Positions 1-6,255 of a DNA stretch of 7,145 nt are shown here, piece by piece. Numbering within the stretch: position 1 is the stretch's first letter; each line of letters opens with the position of its first letter. The stretch is taken from the NCBI GenBank assembly GCA_900549045.1, contig URNE01000115.1:1-7145 (forward strand), written 5' to 3'. Position numbers and translations under genes: made by a program. This stretch comes from an uncultured bacterium (GTDB lineage: Bacteria > Verrucomicrobiota > Lentisphaeria > Victivallales > UBA1829). The notes beneath the pieces are model-generated. The model ran no database searches and was not told where the DNA came from. It saw only the letters and a list, made by a program, of their open reading frames with translations.

Positions 1-5
1 AAAAG

Positions 6-47
6 ACTCCTTCCTGAGAATTTTTATATTCAGGAGTACAATACTCC
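6..47. repeat. Overlapping alternative hairpins at the left edge
   Basis: Two perfect inverted repeats share the same central arm. TCCTGA (12-17) pairs with TCAGGA (30-35), enclosing a 12-base AT-rich loop. GGAGTA (33-38) pairs with TACTCC (42-47) across a 3-base CAA loop. In addition ACTCC (6-10) could pair with GGAGT (33-37). The structures exclude one another because they compete for 33-37. There is no clean T-tract directly after either stem, so a standard intrinsic terminator is not supported. The second repeat could also be read as a 15-base protein-binding dyad. The structures are seen; any role is inferred. Confidence 0.4.
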
Positions 48-112
48 CTTTCCGGTTATTGTCAATTGCTGTTTCCGGAATTCATGAAAAATTATTTTTT
101 TGTTTATAAATC

Positions 113-128
113 ATTGCGAATGCGCAAT
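113..128. promoter_or_regulatory. Candidate operator: inverted repeat over the promoter
   Basis: ATTGCGAATGCGCAAT is a 16-base near-palindrome: six-base arms ATTGCG and CGCAAT match perfectly, and the central A-T pair also matches. It covers the proposed -35 hexamer (114-119) and half of the spacer, where a bound protein would block RNA polymerase. It does not resemble the CG-centred dyad at 6291-6308, so it would belong to a different regulator. The symmetry is seen; operator function is inferred. Confidence 0.35.
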
Positions 129-142
129 CCCTGCGCTATATT
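114..142 (+). promoter_or_regulatory. Candidate sigma-70-type promoter of the SDR-his-aro operon
   Basis: TTGCGA (114-119, 4 of 6 matches to TTGACA) is followed after a 17-base spacer by TATATT (137-142, 5 of 6 matches to TATAAT). Transcription would start near 149, giving a leader of about 33 bases before the SDR start codon. The neighbouring sequence is AT-rich and offers other weak candidates, such as TATAAA at 105-110 without a good -35 element, so the choice is provisional. Confidence 0.4.
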
Positions 143-166
143 ATCAATGTTTAACTTTAACCTATT

Positions 167-173
167 GAAGGAG
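167..173 (+). promoter_or_regulatory. Ribosome binding site deciding the SDR start
   Basis: GAAGGAG is a strong Shine-Dalgarno match lying 8 bases before the ATG at 182. A longer reading would begin with GTG at 173, but that codon overlaps the Shine-Dalgarno sequence itself, so ATG 182 is the sound start. Confidence 0.85.
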
Positions 174-181
174 TGGAAGAC

Positions 182-1033
182 ATGTCTGCAAAAGTTGACC
201 TGACCGGAAAAGTCGCTGTCGTGACGGGCGGCGGCGGAATCCTCTGCAGCACAATGGCAAAGGCTCTCGCAGGATGCGGCGCAAAGGTCGCGATTCTCGA
301 TCTCAAACAGGAGAGCGCTCAGAAAGTCGCCGATGAAATCAAGGCGGCCGGCGGCGCGGCGCTCGGGCTCGGCGCAAACGTTCTCGACATCGAAAGTCTG
401 AAAGCGGCGGAAAAACAGATCCGCGAAACCTTCGGAGTGTGCGACATCCTGATCAACGGAGCCGGCGGAAACCACCCGAAAGGCACAACCTCCTCCGAAA
501 AGCTTGCGCTGGAGGATATTACGAATCCCGTGCCGGGCAAAGTCTCGTTCTTTGATCTTGATCCCGCCGGAATCGGATTCGTGTTCAATCTGAACTTCCT
601 CGGCACCCTGCTTCCCTGTCAGGTGTTCTGCCGCGAAATGGCGCTCAAGGGCGGCGGCACGGTGCTCAACATCTCCTCGATGAACGCGTTCCGCCCGCTC
701 ACCAAGATTCCCGCATACAGCGCGGCGAAAGCGGCAATCAGCAATTTCACCCAGTGGCTCTGCACGCACATGTCCGGAGTCGGAATCCGCGTGAACGCGA
801 TTGCACCGGGATTCTTCCTGACGAATCAGAATCGCACGCTCCTGACGAACTCCGACGGTTCGCTCACCGCACGCGGCTCCACGATTCTCGCCCACACCCC
901 GATGGGACGTTTCGGCACGCCCGACGACCTGACCGGCACTCTGCTGTGGCTCGTCGACAACGACGCTTCCGGTTTCGTCAACGGAACCGTCATCCCAGTC
1001 GACGGCGGATTCGCGGCATTCTCCGGAGTCTGA
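182..1033 (+). CDS. SDR family oxidoreductase, D-mannonate oxidoreductase / fructuronate reductase-like
   Basis: This 283-residue cytosolic protein is a classical short-chain dehydrogenase/reductase. The Rossmann nucleotide-binding loop is TGGGGILCS (15-23), where the later glycines of the usual TGxxxGxG are replaced. From memory, this TGGGGxLC form is typical of the SDR group annotated as D-mannonate oxidoreductase (fructuronate reductase). D40 at the end of strand 2 favours NAD(H). NGAGGN (92-97) replaces the usual NNAG. The catalytic set is N138, S166, Y179 and K183, in LNFLG, ISSM and YSAAK. APG (208-210), TPMGRFGTP (239-247) and PVDGGF (272-277) are the standard C-terminal SDR features. 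An insertion at about 95-130 probably shapes a sugar-acid pocket. The family reaction would be reversible reduction of fructuronate to mannonate; the exact substrate here is not proven. It heads the operon, with only 4 bases before hisH, although hexuronate metabolism has no obvious link to histidine synthesis. Confidence 0.85.
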   Translation: MSAKVDLTGKVAVVTGGGGILCSTMAKALAGCGAKVAILDLKQESAQKVADEIKAAGGAALGLGANVLDIESLKAAEKQIRETFGVCDILINGAGGNHPKGTTSSEKLALEDITNPVPGKVSFFDLDPAGIGFVFNLNFLGTLLPCQVFCREMALKGGGTVLNISSMNAFRPLTKIPAYSAAKAAISNFTQWLCTHMSGVGIRVNAIAPGFFLTNQNRTLLTNSDGSLTARGSTILAHTPMGRFGTPDDLTGTLLWLVDNDASGFVNGTVIPVDGGFAAFSGV

Positions 1034-1037
1034 CATC

Positions 1038-1667
1038 ATGGGATTCATCGCACTCATTGATTATGGAATGGGCAACCTGTTGAGCGTCTCGAAGGCGCTG
1101 GAAAAAGCGGGAGGAAACATCCGTATCATTGACCGTCCGGAACAGGCTGCGGGCTGTTCCGGACTTGTCCTTCCCGGCGTCGGCAACTTCGGCGACGGGA
1201 TGCGCAATCTGCGCGAACACGGATTCGTGGACACGGTCCGCCGCGCGGTCGCGGAGAATGTTCCGCTCCTCGGAATCTGTCTCGGAATGCAGATGATGCT
1301 TGAGAGCAGCGAAGAGGCGCCGGGCGTGGAAGGAATCGGCATCTTCAAGGGCGCCGTCCGCCGTTTCCCCGATGACCGCGGAGAGAAGGTTCCGCACATG
1401 GGCTGGAACCAGATCGAACACGACGGCTCAAACCCGTTTCTCGCCGGAGTCCCCTCCGGTTCGCACGTCTACTTCGTCCATTCCTACTACGCCGATCCCG
1501 CCGACCGCTCGGTCGTCGCGGCGGAGTGCGATTACATCTTCAAATTCGCGGCCGCGCTCGGAAAAGGAAACGTTTTCGCTTCCCAGTTCCACCCGGAAAA
1601 GAGTCAGAAGCGCGGTCTCGCCATTCTCGAAAATTTTGTCAAAAAGTGCAACAGCGGAGAAAAGTGA
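1038..1667 (+). CDS. hisH: Imidazole glycerol phosphate synthase, glutamine amidotransferase subunit
   Basis: HisH hydrolyses glutamine and channels the ammonia to HisF, which converts PRFAR to imidazole-glycerol phosphate and AICAR in histidine synthesis. The 209-residue protein is a complete class I (triad) glutaminase of normal length. The N-terminal IDYGMGN (7-13) is a HisH signature, PGVGNFG (46-52) forms the oxyanion strand, and the nucleophile elbow GICLGMQ carries C81. HMGWN (120-124) and YFVHSYY (145-151) lie at the HisF interface, and FHPEKSQ (184-190) supplies H185 and E187 to complete the triad. GGAG at 1025-1028 lies 9 bases before the start and inside the end of the SDR gene. 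The stop overlaps the hisA start by one base (TGATG). HisF is not in this window, so the partner must be encoded elsewhere. Confidence 0.97.
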   Translation: MGFIALIDYGMGNLLSVSKALEKAGGNIRIIDRPEQAAGCSGLVLPGVGNFGDGMRNLREHGFVDTVRRAVAENVPLLGICLGMQMMLESSEEAPGVEGIGIFKGAVRRFPDDRGEKVPHMGWNQIEHDGSNPFLAGVPSGSHVYFVHSYYADPADRSVVAAECDYIFKFAAALGKGNVFASQFHPEKSQKRGLAILENFVKKCNSGEK

Positions 1668-2398
1668 TGCTCATCATTCCTGCAATCGACATTCGCGGCG
1701 GCAAATGCGTCCGCCTCTTTCAGGGCGACTACAACCGGGAGACCGTGTACGGCGACTCCCCGGCGGAACAGGGGGTCCGCTGGGAAAAGGAAGGTGCGCA
1801 CATCATTCATCTCGTCGACCTCGACGGCGCGAAGGCGAAACGCCCGGTGAACCTCGACGCCGTCCGCGAGATCTGCTCCGCCGTCCACATCCCCTGTGAG
1901 CTCGGCGGCGGCATCCGCACACTTGAGGACGCCCGCAAGGCGTTCGACGCGGGTATCTACCGCATCATTCTCGGAACGGTCGCCTGCGAAAACCCGAAAC
2001 TTGCAAAAGAGTTCGTTTCCGAGTTCACCGCGGAACGCGTCGTGGTCGGCATCGACGCCCGCGGCGGTTGCGTCGCCGTCAACGGCTGGCTCGAAAACAG
2101 CGGAGTCGACGCCTATGAACTCGTTCTCACCCTTCAGGATATGGGTGTGACGCGCTTCATCTACACCGATATCGCAACCGACGGCGCGCTTTCGGGGCCG
2201 AACTGCGACGCGATCGCCGCTCTCTGCTCCCGCGTTCCCCGCTGCGGCGTGATCTCCTCCGGCGGAATCTCCTCCGCCCGCGACATCACCGCGTTGCGCG
2301 AACTGCGCAAGGATAACCTCGAAGGCGTCATCGTCGGCAAGGCTCTTTACGACGGCAAGATCTCTTACAAAGAGCTCGAAGGTGCGGCCAATGACTGA
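1667..2398 (+). CDS. hisA: Phosphoribosylformimino-5-aminoimidazole carboxamide ribotide isomerase
   Basis: HisA performs the Amadori rearrangement of ProFAR to PRFAR, the step just before HisH/HisF in histidine synthesis. The 243-residue protein is a full-length (beta-alpha)8 barrel. IPAIDIRGGKCVRL (4-17) carries the catalytic D8, LGGGIR (79-84) is the first phosphate-binding loop, GIDARGG (128-134) carries the second catalytic aspartate D130, and W141 follows in NGWLE. TDIATDGALSGPN (167-179) and SSGGIS (197-202) build the second phosphate site, and VGKALYDGK (223-231) ends the barrel. ATG 1667 is preferred because the protein then begins at the canonical MLIIPAID and GGAG (1656-1659) sits 7 bases upstream. 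An in-frame extension back to 1526 would only read hisH in another frame. The gene overlaps hisH by 1 base and the acyltransferase gene by 8 bases. Confidence 0.97.
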   Translation: MLIIPAIDIRGGKCVRLFQGDYNRETVYGDSPAEQGVRWEKEGAHIIHLVDLDGAKAKRPVNLDAVREICSAVHIPCELGGGIRTLEDARKAFDAGIYRIILGTVACENPKLAKEFVSEFTAERVVVGIDARGGCVAVNGWLENSGVDAYELVLTLQDMGVTRFIYTDIATDGALSGPNCDAIAALCSRVPRCGVISSGGISSARDITALRELRKDNLEGVIVGKALYDGKISYKELEGAAND

Positions 2399-3206
2399 CG
2401 AAGCTGTTTTCAATCCCTTTCCCGGCGATTCCTATGACACGCCGGATCATGTGAAGCCCAGCGTTCTCGACTGGCTGCTTCTCCGCACACGCGCGTCGTT
2501 CTACATCCGGAACTTTTACGTTTTCTACCGTTCCGGAAGCGCCTGCCGCAAAGGATATTTCCCGCAGAACCGGCAGACGAAGAACTCGTATGACAACATC
2601 CTCATCACCGAAAGTTGCGGCGGCAAGTTTCATTTGCGCGGACTCGACAACATCAGCGGAACCGAAGGACCGGTTCTCTTCATCAGCAACCACATGAGTC
2701 TGCTTGAGACCGCTGTGATGCACGCATTCATCCGCCCCCGCAAGGATTTCTGCTTTGTCATCAAAAAACAGCTCTTCGACGTTCCGTATTTCGGCGACAT
2801 CATGCGCACGCTCGGCTGCATCGGCGTCGGACGCGAGAATCCGCGCGACGATTTCCGCGCCGTCATCGAAGAGGGCAAGAAGACGCTTGAGAGCGGCAAA
2901 TCCATCGTGATTTTCCCGCAGGCCTCCCGCTCCACCGTGTTCGACGAACGCCATTTCAACACCATCGGCGTGAAGCTCGCGAAAGCCGCCGGAGTGCCGA
3001 TCATTCCGACAGCTCTCCGCACGGATTTCCTCGGCAACGGAAGATTCATCAAGGATCTCGGCCCGATTCACCGCAAGCGCGAGATTTACTTTGAATTCGG
3101 GAAACCGATCATGAAGGTCGAGGGCTCCGGAAAACAGGAACAGCAGCAGATTGTCGACTTCATCGAAAGCCGTCTGACTGAATGGGGATGTGAAATCAGA
3201 AAATGA
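2391..3206 (+). CDS. PlsC-like acyltransferase with HX4E variant active site
   Basis: This 271-residue protein belongs to the PlsC/LPLAT acyltransferase family, which moves acyl chains onto lysophosphatidate or similar acceptors at the inner face of the membrane. Family blocks appear in order: ISNHMSLLETAVM (98-110), the catalytic block; VGREN (146-150), block II; IFPQASRS (174-181), block III; and VPIIPTALR (202-210), block IV. Two signature positions deviate. The HX4D motif is HX4E (H101, E106), and the EGTR motif of FPEGTRS reads QASR, so block III lacks its usual glutamate. Both changes are conservative and the rest of the fold looks intact, so this is likely an active divergent subfamily. 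No clear membrane helix is seen, although 28-48 is hydrophobic and aromatic and may associate with the membrane. The start overlaps hisA by 8 bases, with AAGG (2379-2382) as a modest ribosome binding site. The true acyl donor and acceptor cannot be told. Confidence 0.85.
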   Translation: MTDEAVFNPFPGDSYDTPDHVKPSVLDWLLLRTRASFYIRNFYVFYRSGSACRKGYFPQNRQTKNSYDNILITESCGGKFHLRGLDNISGTEGPVLFISNHMSLLETAVMHAFIRPRKDFCFVIKKQLFDVPYFGDIMRTLGCIGVGRENPRDDFRAVIEEGKKTLESGKSIVIFPQASRSTVFDERHFNTIGVKLAKAAGVPIIPTALRTDFLGNGRFIKDLGPIHRKREIYFEFGKPIMKVEGSGKQEQQQIVDFIESRLTEWGCEIRK

Positions 3207-4288
3207 ACCCGGAAACAGTTGCCGTCAATCTTGCCGACCGCTCGTATCCGATCACCATCGGCGCGGGCGTCGCTGCAAATTCCGCCCTGCTTGCGCCGCA
3301 TGTGAACGGCAGACGCTGTCTGCTGGTCGCCGATTCCAACACCGCTCCGCTGTTTGCGGACCGCGTGAGCGGCGTGCTCGCGGAAGCCGGCGCCGCCAAA
3401 GTCGCCCGGCACGTCTTCCCCGCGGGAGAGGAATCGAAAAACATCGGAACCATTCTTGAAATCTGCCGCACGGCGGCGCGCGAAGGACAGGACCGACGCT
3501 CGGTCGTCGTCGCTCTCGGCGGAGGCGTGACGGGAGACATGGCGGGCTTCTCCGCCGCCGTCTACATGCGCGGAATTGATTTCATCCAGCTCCCCACCAC
3601 CCTGCTCGCCATGGTCGATTCCTCCGTCGGCGGCAAAACTGGCGTGGACATTCCCGAAGGCAAGAACCTCGTCGGAGCGTTTCACCAGCCGAAGGCGGTC
3701 GTCGTCGACACTGATTTTCTCAAGCCGCTTCCGGACAATCAGTTTCTCTGCGGGCTCGCGGAGATCATCAAGACTGCCGCGATTCTCGATGAAGCTTTCT
3801 TCGGCTCTCTGGAATCGCATATTCCCGAAATCCGCGCGCGCGACGATGCGTTCACCGCAGGGATGATCCGCCGCTGCTGTGAGCTGAAAGCGTATGTCGT
3901 ATCCCGCGATGAGCGCGAAGGTTCGCTCCGCGCCATTCTGAATTACGGACACACATACGGTCACGCCATTGAAAGTTCTTATCACTACACCATGCTTCAC
4001 GGCGAAGCGGTAGCAATCGGCATGCGCCTGGCCGCCGACCTCGCAGTCCGTCTCGGTGTGATGAGCGCGGAGGACGCGGCCCGCCAGCGCAGGCTGCTCG
4101 AAGCGACCGGACTTCCCGTCTCGGTGAAGTGCGACCGTGAAACGGTTTTCTCCGCGATGTTCAAGGACAAGAAGGCGATGGACGGCGTTCTGCGTTTCGT
4201 CTTCACGCCGAAAACCGGTACGGCGGAAGTCCGCAAGGTCGACGCCGCTCCGGTCCGCGCGATACTGGAGACCCTCCCGAATGCTTGA
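3203..4288 (+). CDS. aroB: 3-dehydroquinate synthase
   Basis: AroB converts DAHP to 3-dehydroquinate, the second step of the shikimate pathway, using bound NAD+ and a divalent metal (Zn2+ or Co2+). The 361-residue protein is complete and of normal length. GGGVTGD (106-112) binds NAD, LPTTLLAMVDSSVGGKTGVD (130-149) is the family hallmark including the active-site lysine K145, and N155 lies in EGKNLVG. The metal ligands should be E187 (GLAEIIK), H250 (NYGHTYGHAIE) and H266 (HGEAVAIGM). The C-terminal FKDKK (approximately 315-319) is the usual phosphate-contacting patch. The start overlaps the stop of the acyltransferase gene as ATGA, and no good Shine-Dalgarno lies at normal spacing (GGGGA ends 14 bases away), so translation probably depends on coupling. 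It shares its last 8 bases with dprA. Confidence 0.97.
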   Translation: MNPETVAVNLADRSYPITIGAGVAANSALLAPHVNGRRCLLVADSNTAPLFADRVSGVLAEAGAAKVARHVFPAGEESKNIGTILEICRTAAREGQDRRSVVVALGGGVTGDMAGFSAAVYMRGIDFIQLPTTLLAMVDSSVGGKTGVDIPEGKNLVGAFHQPKAVVVDTDFLKPLPDNQFLCGLAEIIKTAAILDEAFFGSLESHIPEIRARDDAFTAGMIRRCCELKAYVVSRDEREGSLRAILNYGHTYGHAIESSYHYTMLHGEAVAIGMRLAADLAVRLGVMSAEDAARQRRLLEATGLPVSVKCDRETVFSAMFKDKKAMDGVLRFVFTPKTGTAEVRKVDAAPVRAILETLPNA

Positions 4289-5420
4289 GCATGACGCCTA
4301 CATTCTTCTGAATCTGATATCCGGCATCGGCCCTTCGCGGACCGCGTCGCTGATTCAGAAGTGCGGCTCTGCGACGGCAATTTTTGAAGAGCGGTGGGAA
4401 GCCCTCGCCGGAATCCGCGGAATCAGCGAAGAACTCGCCCGCAAAATTGCGGAAGCCGCGCATTCCTCCATGCTCGATGAAGAGCTGGACCGCATTGCGC
4501 TCGGCGGCGTTGAAGTTGTCACCCGCGCGGATGCGGCGTATCCGGAACAGTTCGGGGAGATGGAGGACGCTCCGCTTTGTCTTTACATCTGCGGTACGCT
4601 TCCGGAGACGATCGGGACGCAGTCAATCGCGATTGTCGGTTCCCGCCGTGCGACGGTTTACGGGATGCGCATGGCGCAGCATATCGCCGAAGCCGCCGCA
4701 TTCTCCGGCTGGAGCGTCGTTTCCGGACTGGCGCTCGGCATTGACGCCGCCGCGCACAAGGGCACGATGAATGCAAACGGCAAGACTGTTGCGGTTCTCG
4801 GCGGCGGCTTGATGAAGATTCAGCCGCAGGAGCATGTTCCGCTTGCGCGCGACATCATCGCGAAGGGCGGCGCGGTCATCACCGAATTTCCCATGACGTT
4901 TCCGCCGACGCGTCACTCGTTCCCGATGCGCAACCGGATTATCTCGGCGCTCTCTCTCGGAACGGTTGTCGTGGAGGCCGGGCTTCACAGCGGGGCTTTG
5001 ATTACCGCCTCCGCCGCGCTTGAACAGGGCAAAGCGGTCTTTGCGATTCCCGGCAATGCCGACTCGGAACTTTCGTCGGGCTGCAACAATCTGATCCGCA
5101 ACGGCGAAGCTCAGCTTGTCACCAGCTTTGAAGATGTGCTGGAATCCATGGATTTTCTGCCGGGCTTTTCGGAACGCGAGCTTCCGTTCACCGCGAAGGA
5201 GGATACGGCGGAAGAGAACCGGTTCGAGGATGAAGTCGATGCGTCTCTGCCTGAAAGCGACCGCCGGATTCTTGAATTTCTGAAGAAAGGCGAAGCGTCG
5301 TTTGACGCGATTTCCGCGGGAACCGGCATCAGCGCCGGCGAGCTCTCCCGGAAACTCGTCGCCCTTGAAATATCCCATAAACTCAAGCGCACGCCCGTCG
5401 GCTATGCAAGAACGCGCTGA
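4281..5420 (+). CDS. dprA: DNA-processing protein DprA (Smf)
   Basis: DprA binds single-stranded DNA entering during natural transformation and loads RecA onto it. It is widespread, including in bacteria not known to be competent. The 379-residue protein has the full-length three-part layout: an N-terminal helix-hairpin-helix/SAM-like region (about 5-60, with LISGIGPSR and LAGIRGIS), a Rossmann-like DprA core (about 85-290) and a C-terminal winged-helix domain (about 322-379). Core signatures are VGSRRAT (119-125), SGLALGIDAAAHKG (148-161), FPMRNRIISALS (214-225), EAGLHSGALITA (232-243), and IPGNADS (256-262) followed by SSGCNNLIRNG. GGAGA (4267-4271) precedes ATG 4281. A longer in-frame reading from 4137 lies within aroB and adds only arginine-rich shadow sequence. 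It overlaps aroB by 8 bases and lies 17 bases before the glycosyltransferase gene. No other competence gene is in view. Confidence 0.96.
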   Translation: MLEHDAYILLNLISGIGPSRTASLIQKCGSATAIFEERWEALAGIRGISEELARKIAEAAHSSMLDEELDRIALGGVEVVTRADAAYPEQFGEMEDAPLCLYICGTLPETIGTQSIAIVGSRRATVYGMRMAQHIAEAAAFSGWSVVSGLALGIDAAAHKGTMNANGKTVAVLGGGLMKIQPQEHVPLARDIIAKGGAVITEFPMTFPPTRHSFPMRNRIISALSLGTVVVEAGLHSGALITASAALEQGKAVFAIPGNADSELSSGCNNLIRNGEAQLVTSFEDVLESMDFLPGFSERELPFTAKEDTAEENRFEDEVDASLPESDRRILEFLKKGEASFDAISAGTGISAGELSRKLVALEISHKLKRTPVGYARTR

Positions 5421-5437
5421 AAACAAGAGAGGTGTTT

Positions 5438-6148
5438 ATGAAACTTTCGATCATCATTCCCGTTTACAACGAAGAAAACTACATTGACGCGGTGATTGAA
5501 CGGGTTCGCGCCGTTCCGTTCCAGCCGGAAATCGAGCTGGAGCTTATTGCGGTCGACGACTGTTCCACGGACAAGACCCCCGAGCACCTGAAAGTCTGGG
5601 CGGACAAGGGAATCGTCAAGGTGTTCCGCCATGACGTCAACAAGGGCAAAGGCGCGGCGCTCCACACCGGTTTCGCTCAGGCGACGGGGGACGTCGTCGT
5701 GGTTCAGGACTCCGATTTCGAGTACAATCCGAACGAACTCCCGAAACTTCTCGTTCCGATTCTGGATGGACGCGCGGACGTCGTTTTCGGCGCGCGCGCA
5801 AGTTTCGTCGGCAGCGAGTGCCACCGGGTGATGTACTACTGGCATTCGGTCGTGAACAGCTTCCTGACCCGTCTGTGCAACATGCTTGCCGATCTCACTC
5901 TGCACGACATGGAGTGCTGCTACAAGATGTTCAAGCGTGAGTATCTGCAGAAGATCACGCTTCGCGAGAAGCGTTTCGGTTTCGAGCCGGAAGTGACGAT
6001 CAAACTTGCGCGCCAGCATTGCCGCATGTACGAAGTGACGGTTTCCTACTCGGGCCGCACGTACCAGGAAGGCAAGAAAATCAACTGGAAGGACGGCGTT
6101 TCCGCTCTCCGCTGCATTCTCAAGTATGGCCTTCTGCGGATGAACTGA
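5438..6148 (+). CDS. Family 2 glycosyltransferase, dolichol-phosphate mannose synthase-like
   Basis: This 236-residue GT2 enzyme resembles the soluble-type polyprenyl-phosphate hexose synthases. These transfer a sugar from a nucleotide sugar to undecaprenyl or dolichyl phosphate at the cytosolic membrane face. The GT-A fold opens with LSIIIPVYNEE (3-13), followed by AVDDCSTDKT (38-47) with D40/D41 for nucleotide binding, HDVNKGKGAALHTGF (65-79), and the metal-binding DSD (91-93) in QDSDFEYNPNE. LHDMECCYKMF (155-165), FGFEPE (180-185, probably carrying the catalytic acid) and SGRTYQEGKKINWKDG (205-220) complete the DPM1/DPG-type pattern. No C-terminal transmembrane helices follow, so it probably works from the membrane surface. 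ATG 5438 is chosen over GTG 5432 because the GAGAGG ribosome binding site (5427-5432) would overlap the GTG. The sugar and acceptor lipid are unknown. It is the last gene before the terminator. Confidence 0.88.
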   Translation: MKLSIIIPVYNEENYIDAVIERVRAVPFQPEIELELIAVDDCSTDKTPEHLKVWADKGIVKVFRHDVNKGKGAALHTGFAQATGDVVVVQDSDFEYNPNELPKLLVPILDGRADVVFGARASFVGSECHRVMYYWHSVVNSFLTRLCNMLADLTLHDMECCYKMFKREYLQKITLREKRFGFEPEVTIKLARQHCRMYEVTVSYSGRTYQEGKKINWKDGVSALRCILKYGLLRMN

Positions 6149-6158
6149 ACCTCCGTTT

Positions 6159-6184
6159 CGCGGTGTTTTCTCAGGGGAACCGCG
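6159..6184 (+). repeat. Possible alternative hairpin competing with the terminator
   Basis: CGCGGT (6159-6164) can pair with ACCGCG (6179-6184), and the stem can extend inward through TTTTC (6166-6170) with GGGAA (6175-6179) in an overlapping register that uses G-T pairs. ACCGCG is also most of the left arm of the terminator at 6178-6187, so the two structures exclude one another. This looks like an anti-terminator arrangement but may be chance in GC-rich sequence. There is no leader peptide or known ligand motif to support regulation. Confidence 0.25.
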
Positions 6185-6243
6185 CGTCCGGCATGCGGAA
6201 CGCATGTTGAAGAACGCGCGGTTTCTTTTTTTTGATTTTTTTT
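6177..6243 (+). terminator. Intrinsic terminator of the operon, with nested hairpin
   Basis: AACCGCGCGT (6178-6187) pairs over ten bases with ACGCGCGGTT (6214-6223). The 26-base interior is itself folded: GCATGCG (6191-6197) pairs with CGCATGT (6201-6207), with one G-T pair and a GAA loop. The stem is followed by TTC, a run of eight T (6226-6233), GA, and a second run of eight T (6236-6243). It begins 29 bases after the glycosyltransferase stop and separates that operon from the promoter of the LacI-family gene. Confidence 0.9.
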
Positions 6244-6255
6244 CAGAACAGGGGG

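Larger units (their letters stand above)
1..181. other. AT-rich intergenic leader before the SDR gene
   Basis: No credible reading frame covers this stretch, and the end of whatever gene lies to the left is not visible. It is much richer in A and T than the genes that follow. From left to right it holds competing small hairpins (about 6-47), short palindromes such as TTCCGGAA (73-80) and TTCATGAA (81-88), a poly-T run (95-101), an inverted repeat (113-128), a candidate promoter (114-142) and a ribosome binding site (167-173). This is the make-up expected of the control region of the downstream operon. The leftmost hairpins could equally be the tail of an upstream transcription unit. Confidence 0.7.

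Noticed and set aside
104..1057. Long open frame on the minus strand (317 codons) opposite the SDR gene
   Set aside because: The + strand frame shows full SDR motifs and a strong ribosome binding site. The antisense translation is Arg/Ala/Glu-rich without recognisable motifs, as expected from GC-biased codons on the opposite strand.
1526..1666. N-terminal extension of HisA
   Set aside because: The added residues are basic shadow sequence of hisH. The canonical HisA N-terminus starts at ATG 1667 with its own ribosome binding site.
1300..1899. Open frame of 199 codons spanning the hisH/hisA junction
   Set aside because: The product is Arg/Ser/Pro-rich low-complexity sequence in the shifted frame of two well-supported genes.
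1604..2413. Minus-strand open frame of 269 codons opposite hisA
   Set aside because: It mirrors hisA completely, shows no family motif and has no plausible start signal.
2388..2933. Acyltransferase as a decayed, inactive gene
   Set aside because: The frame is intact, all four blocks are present in order, and the changes at the two motifs are conservative, so a pseudogene is not supported.
4137..4280. N-terminal extension of DprA
   Set aside because: The 48 added residues are Arg/Ser-rich and come from reading aroB in another frame. ATG 4281 gives the normal DprA N-terminus.
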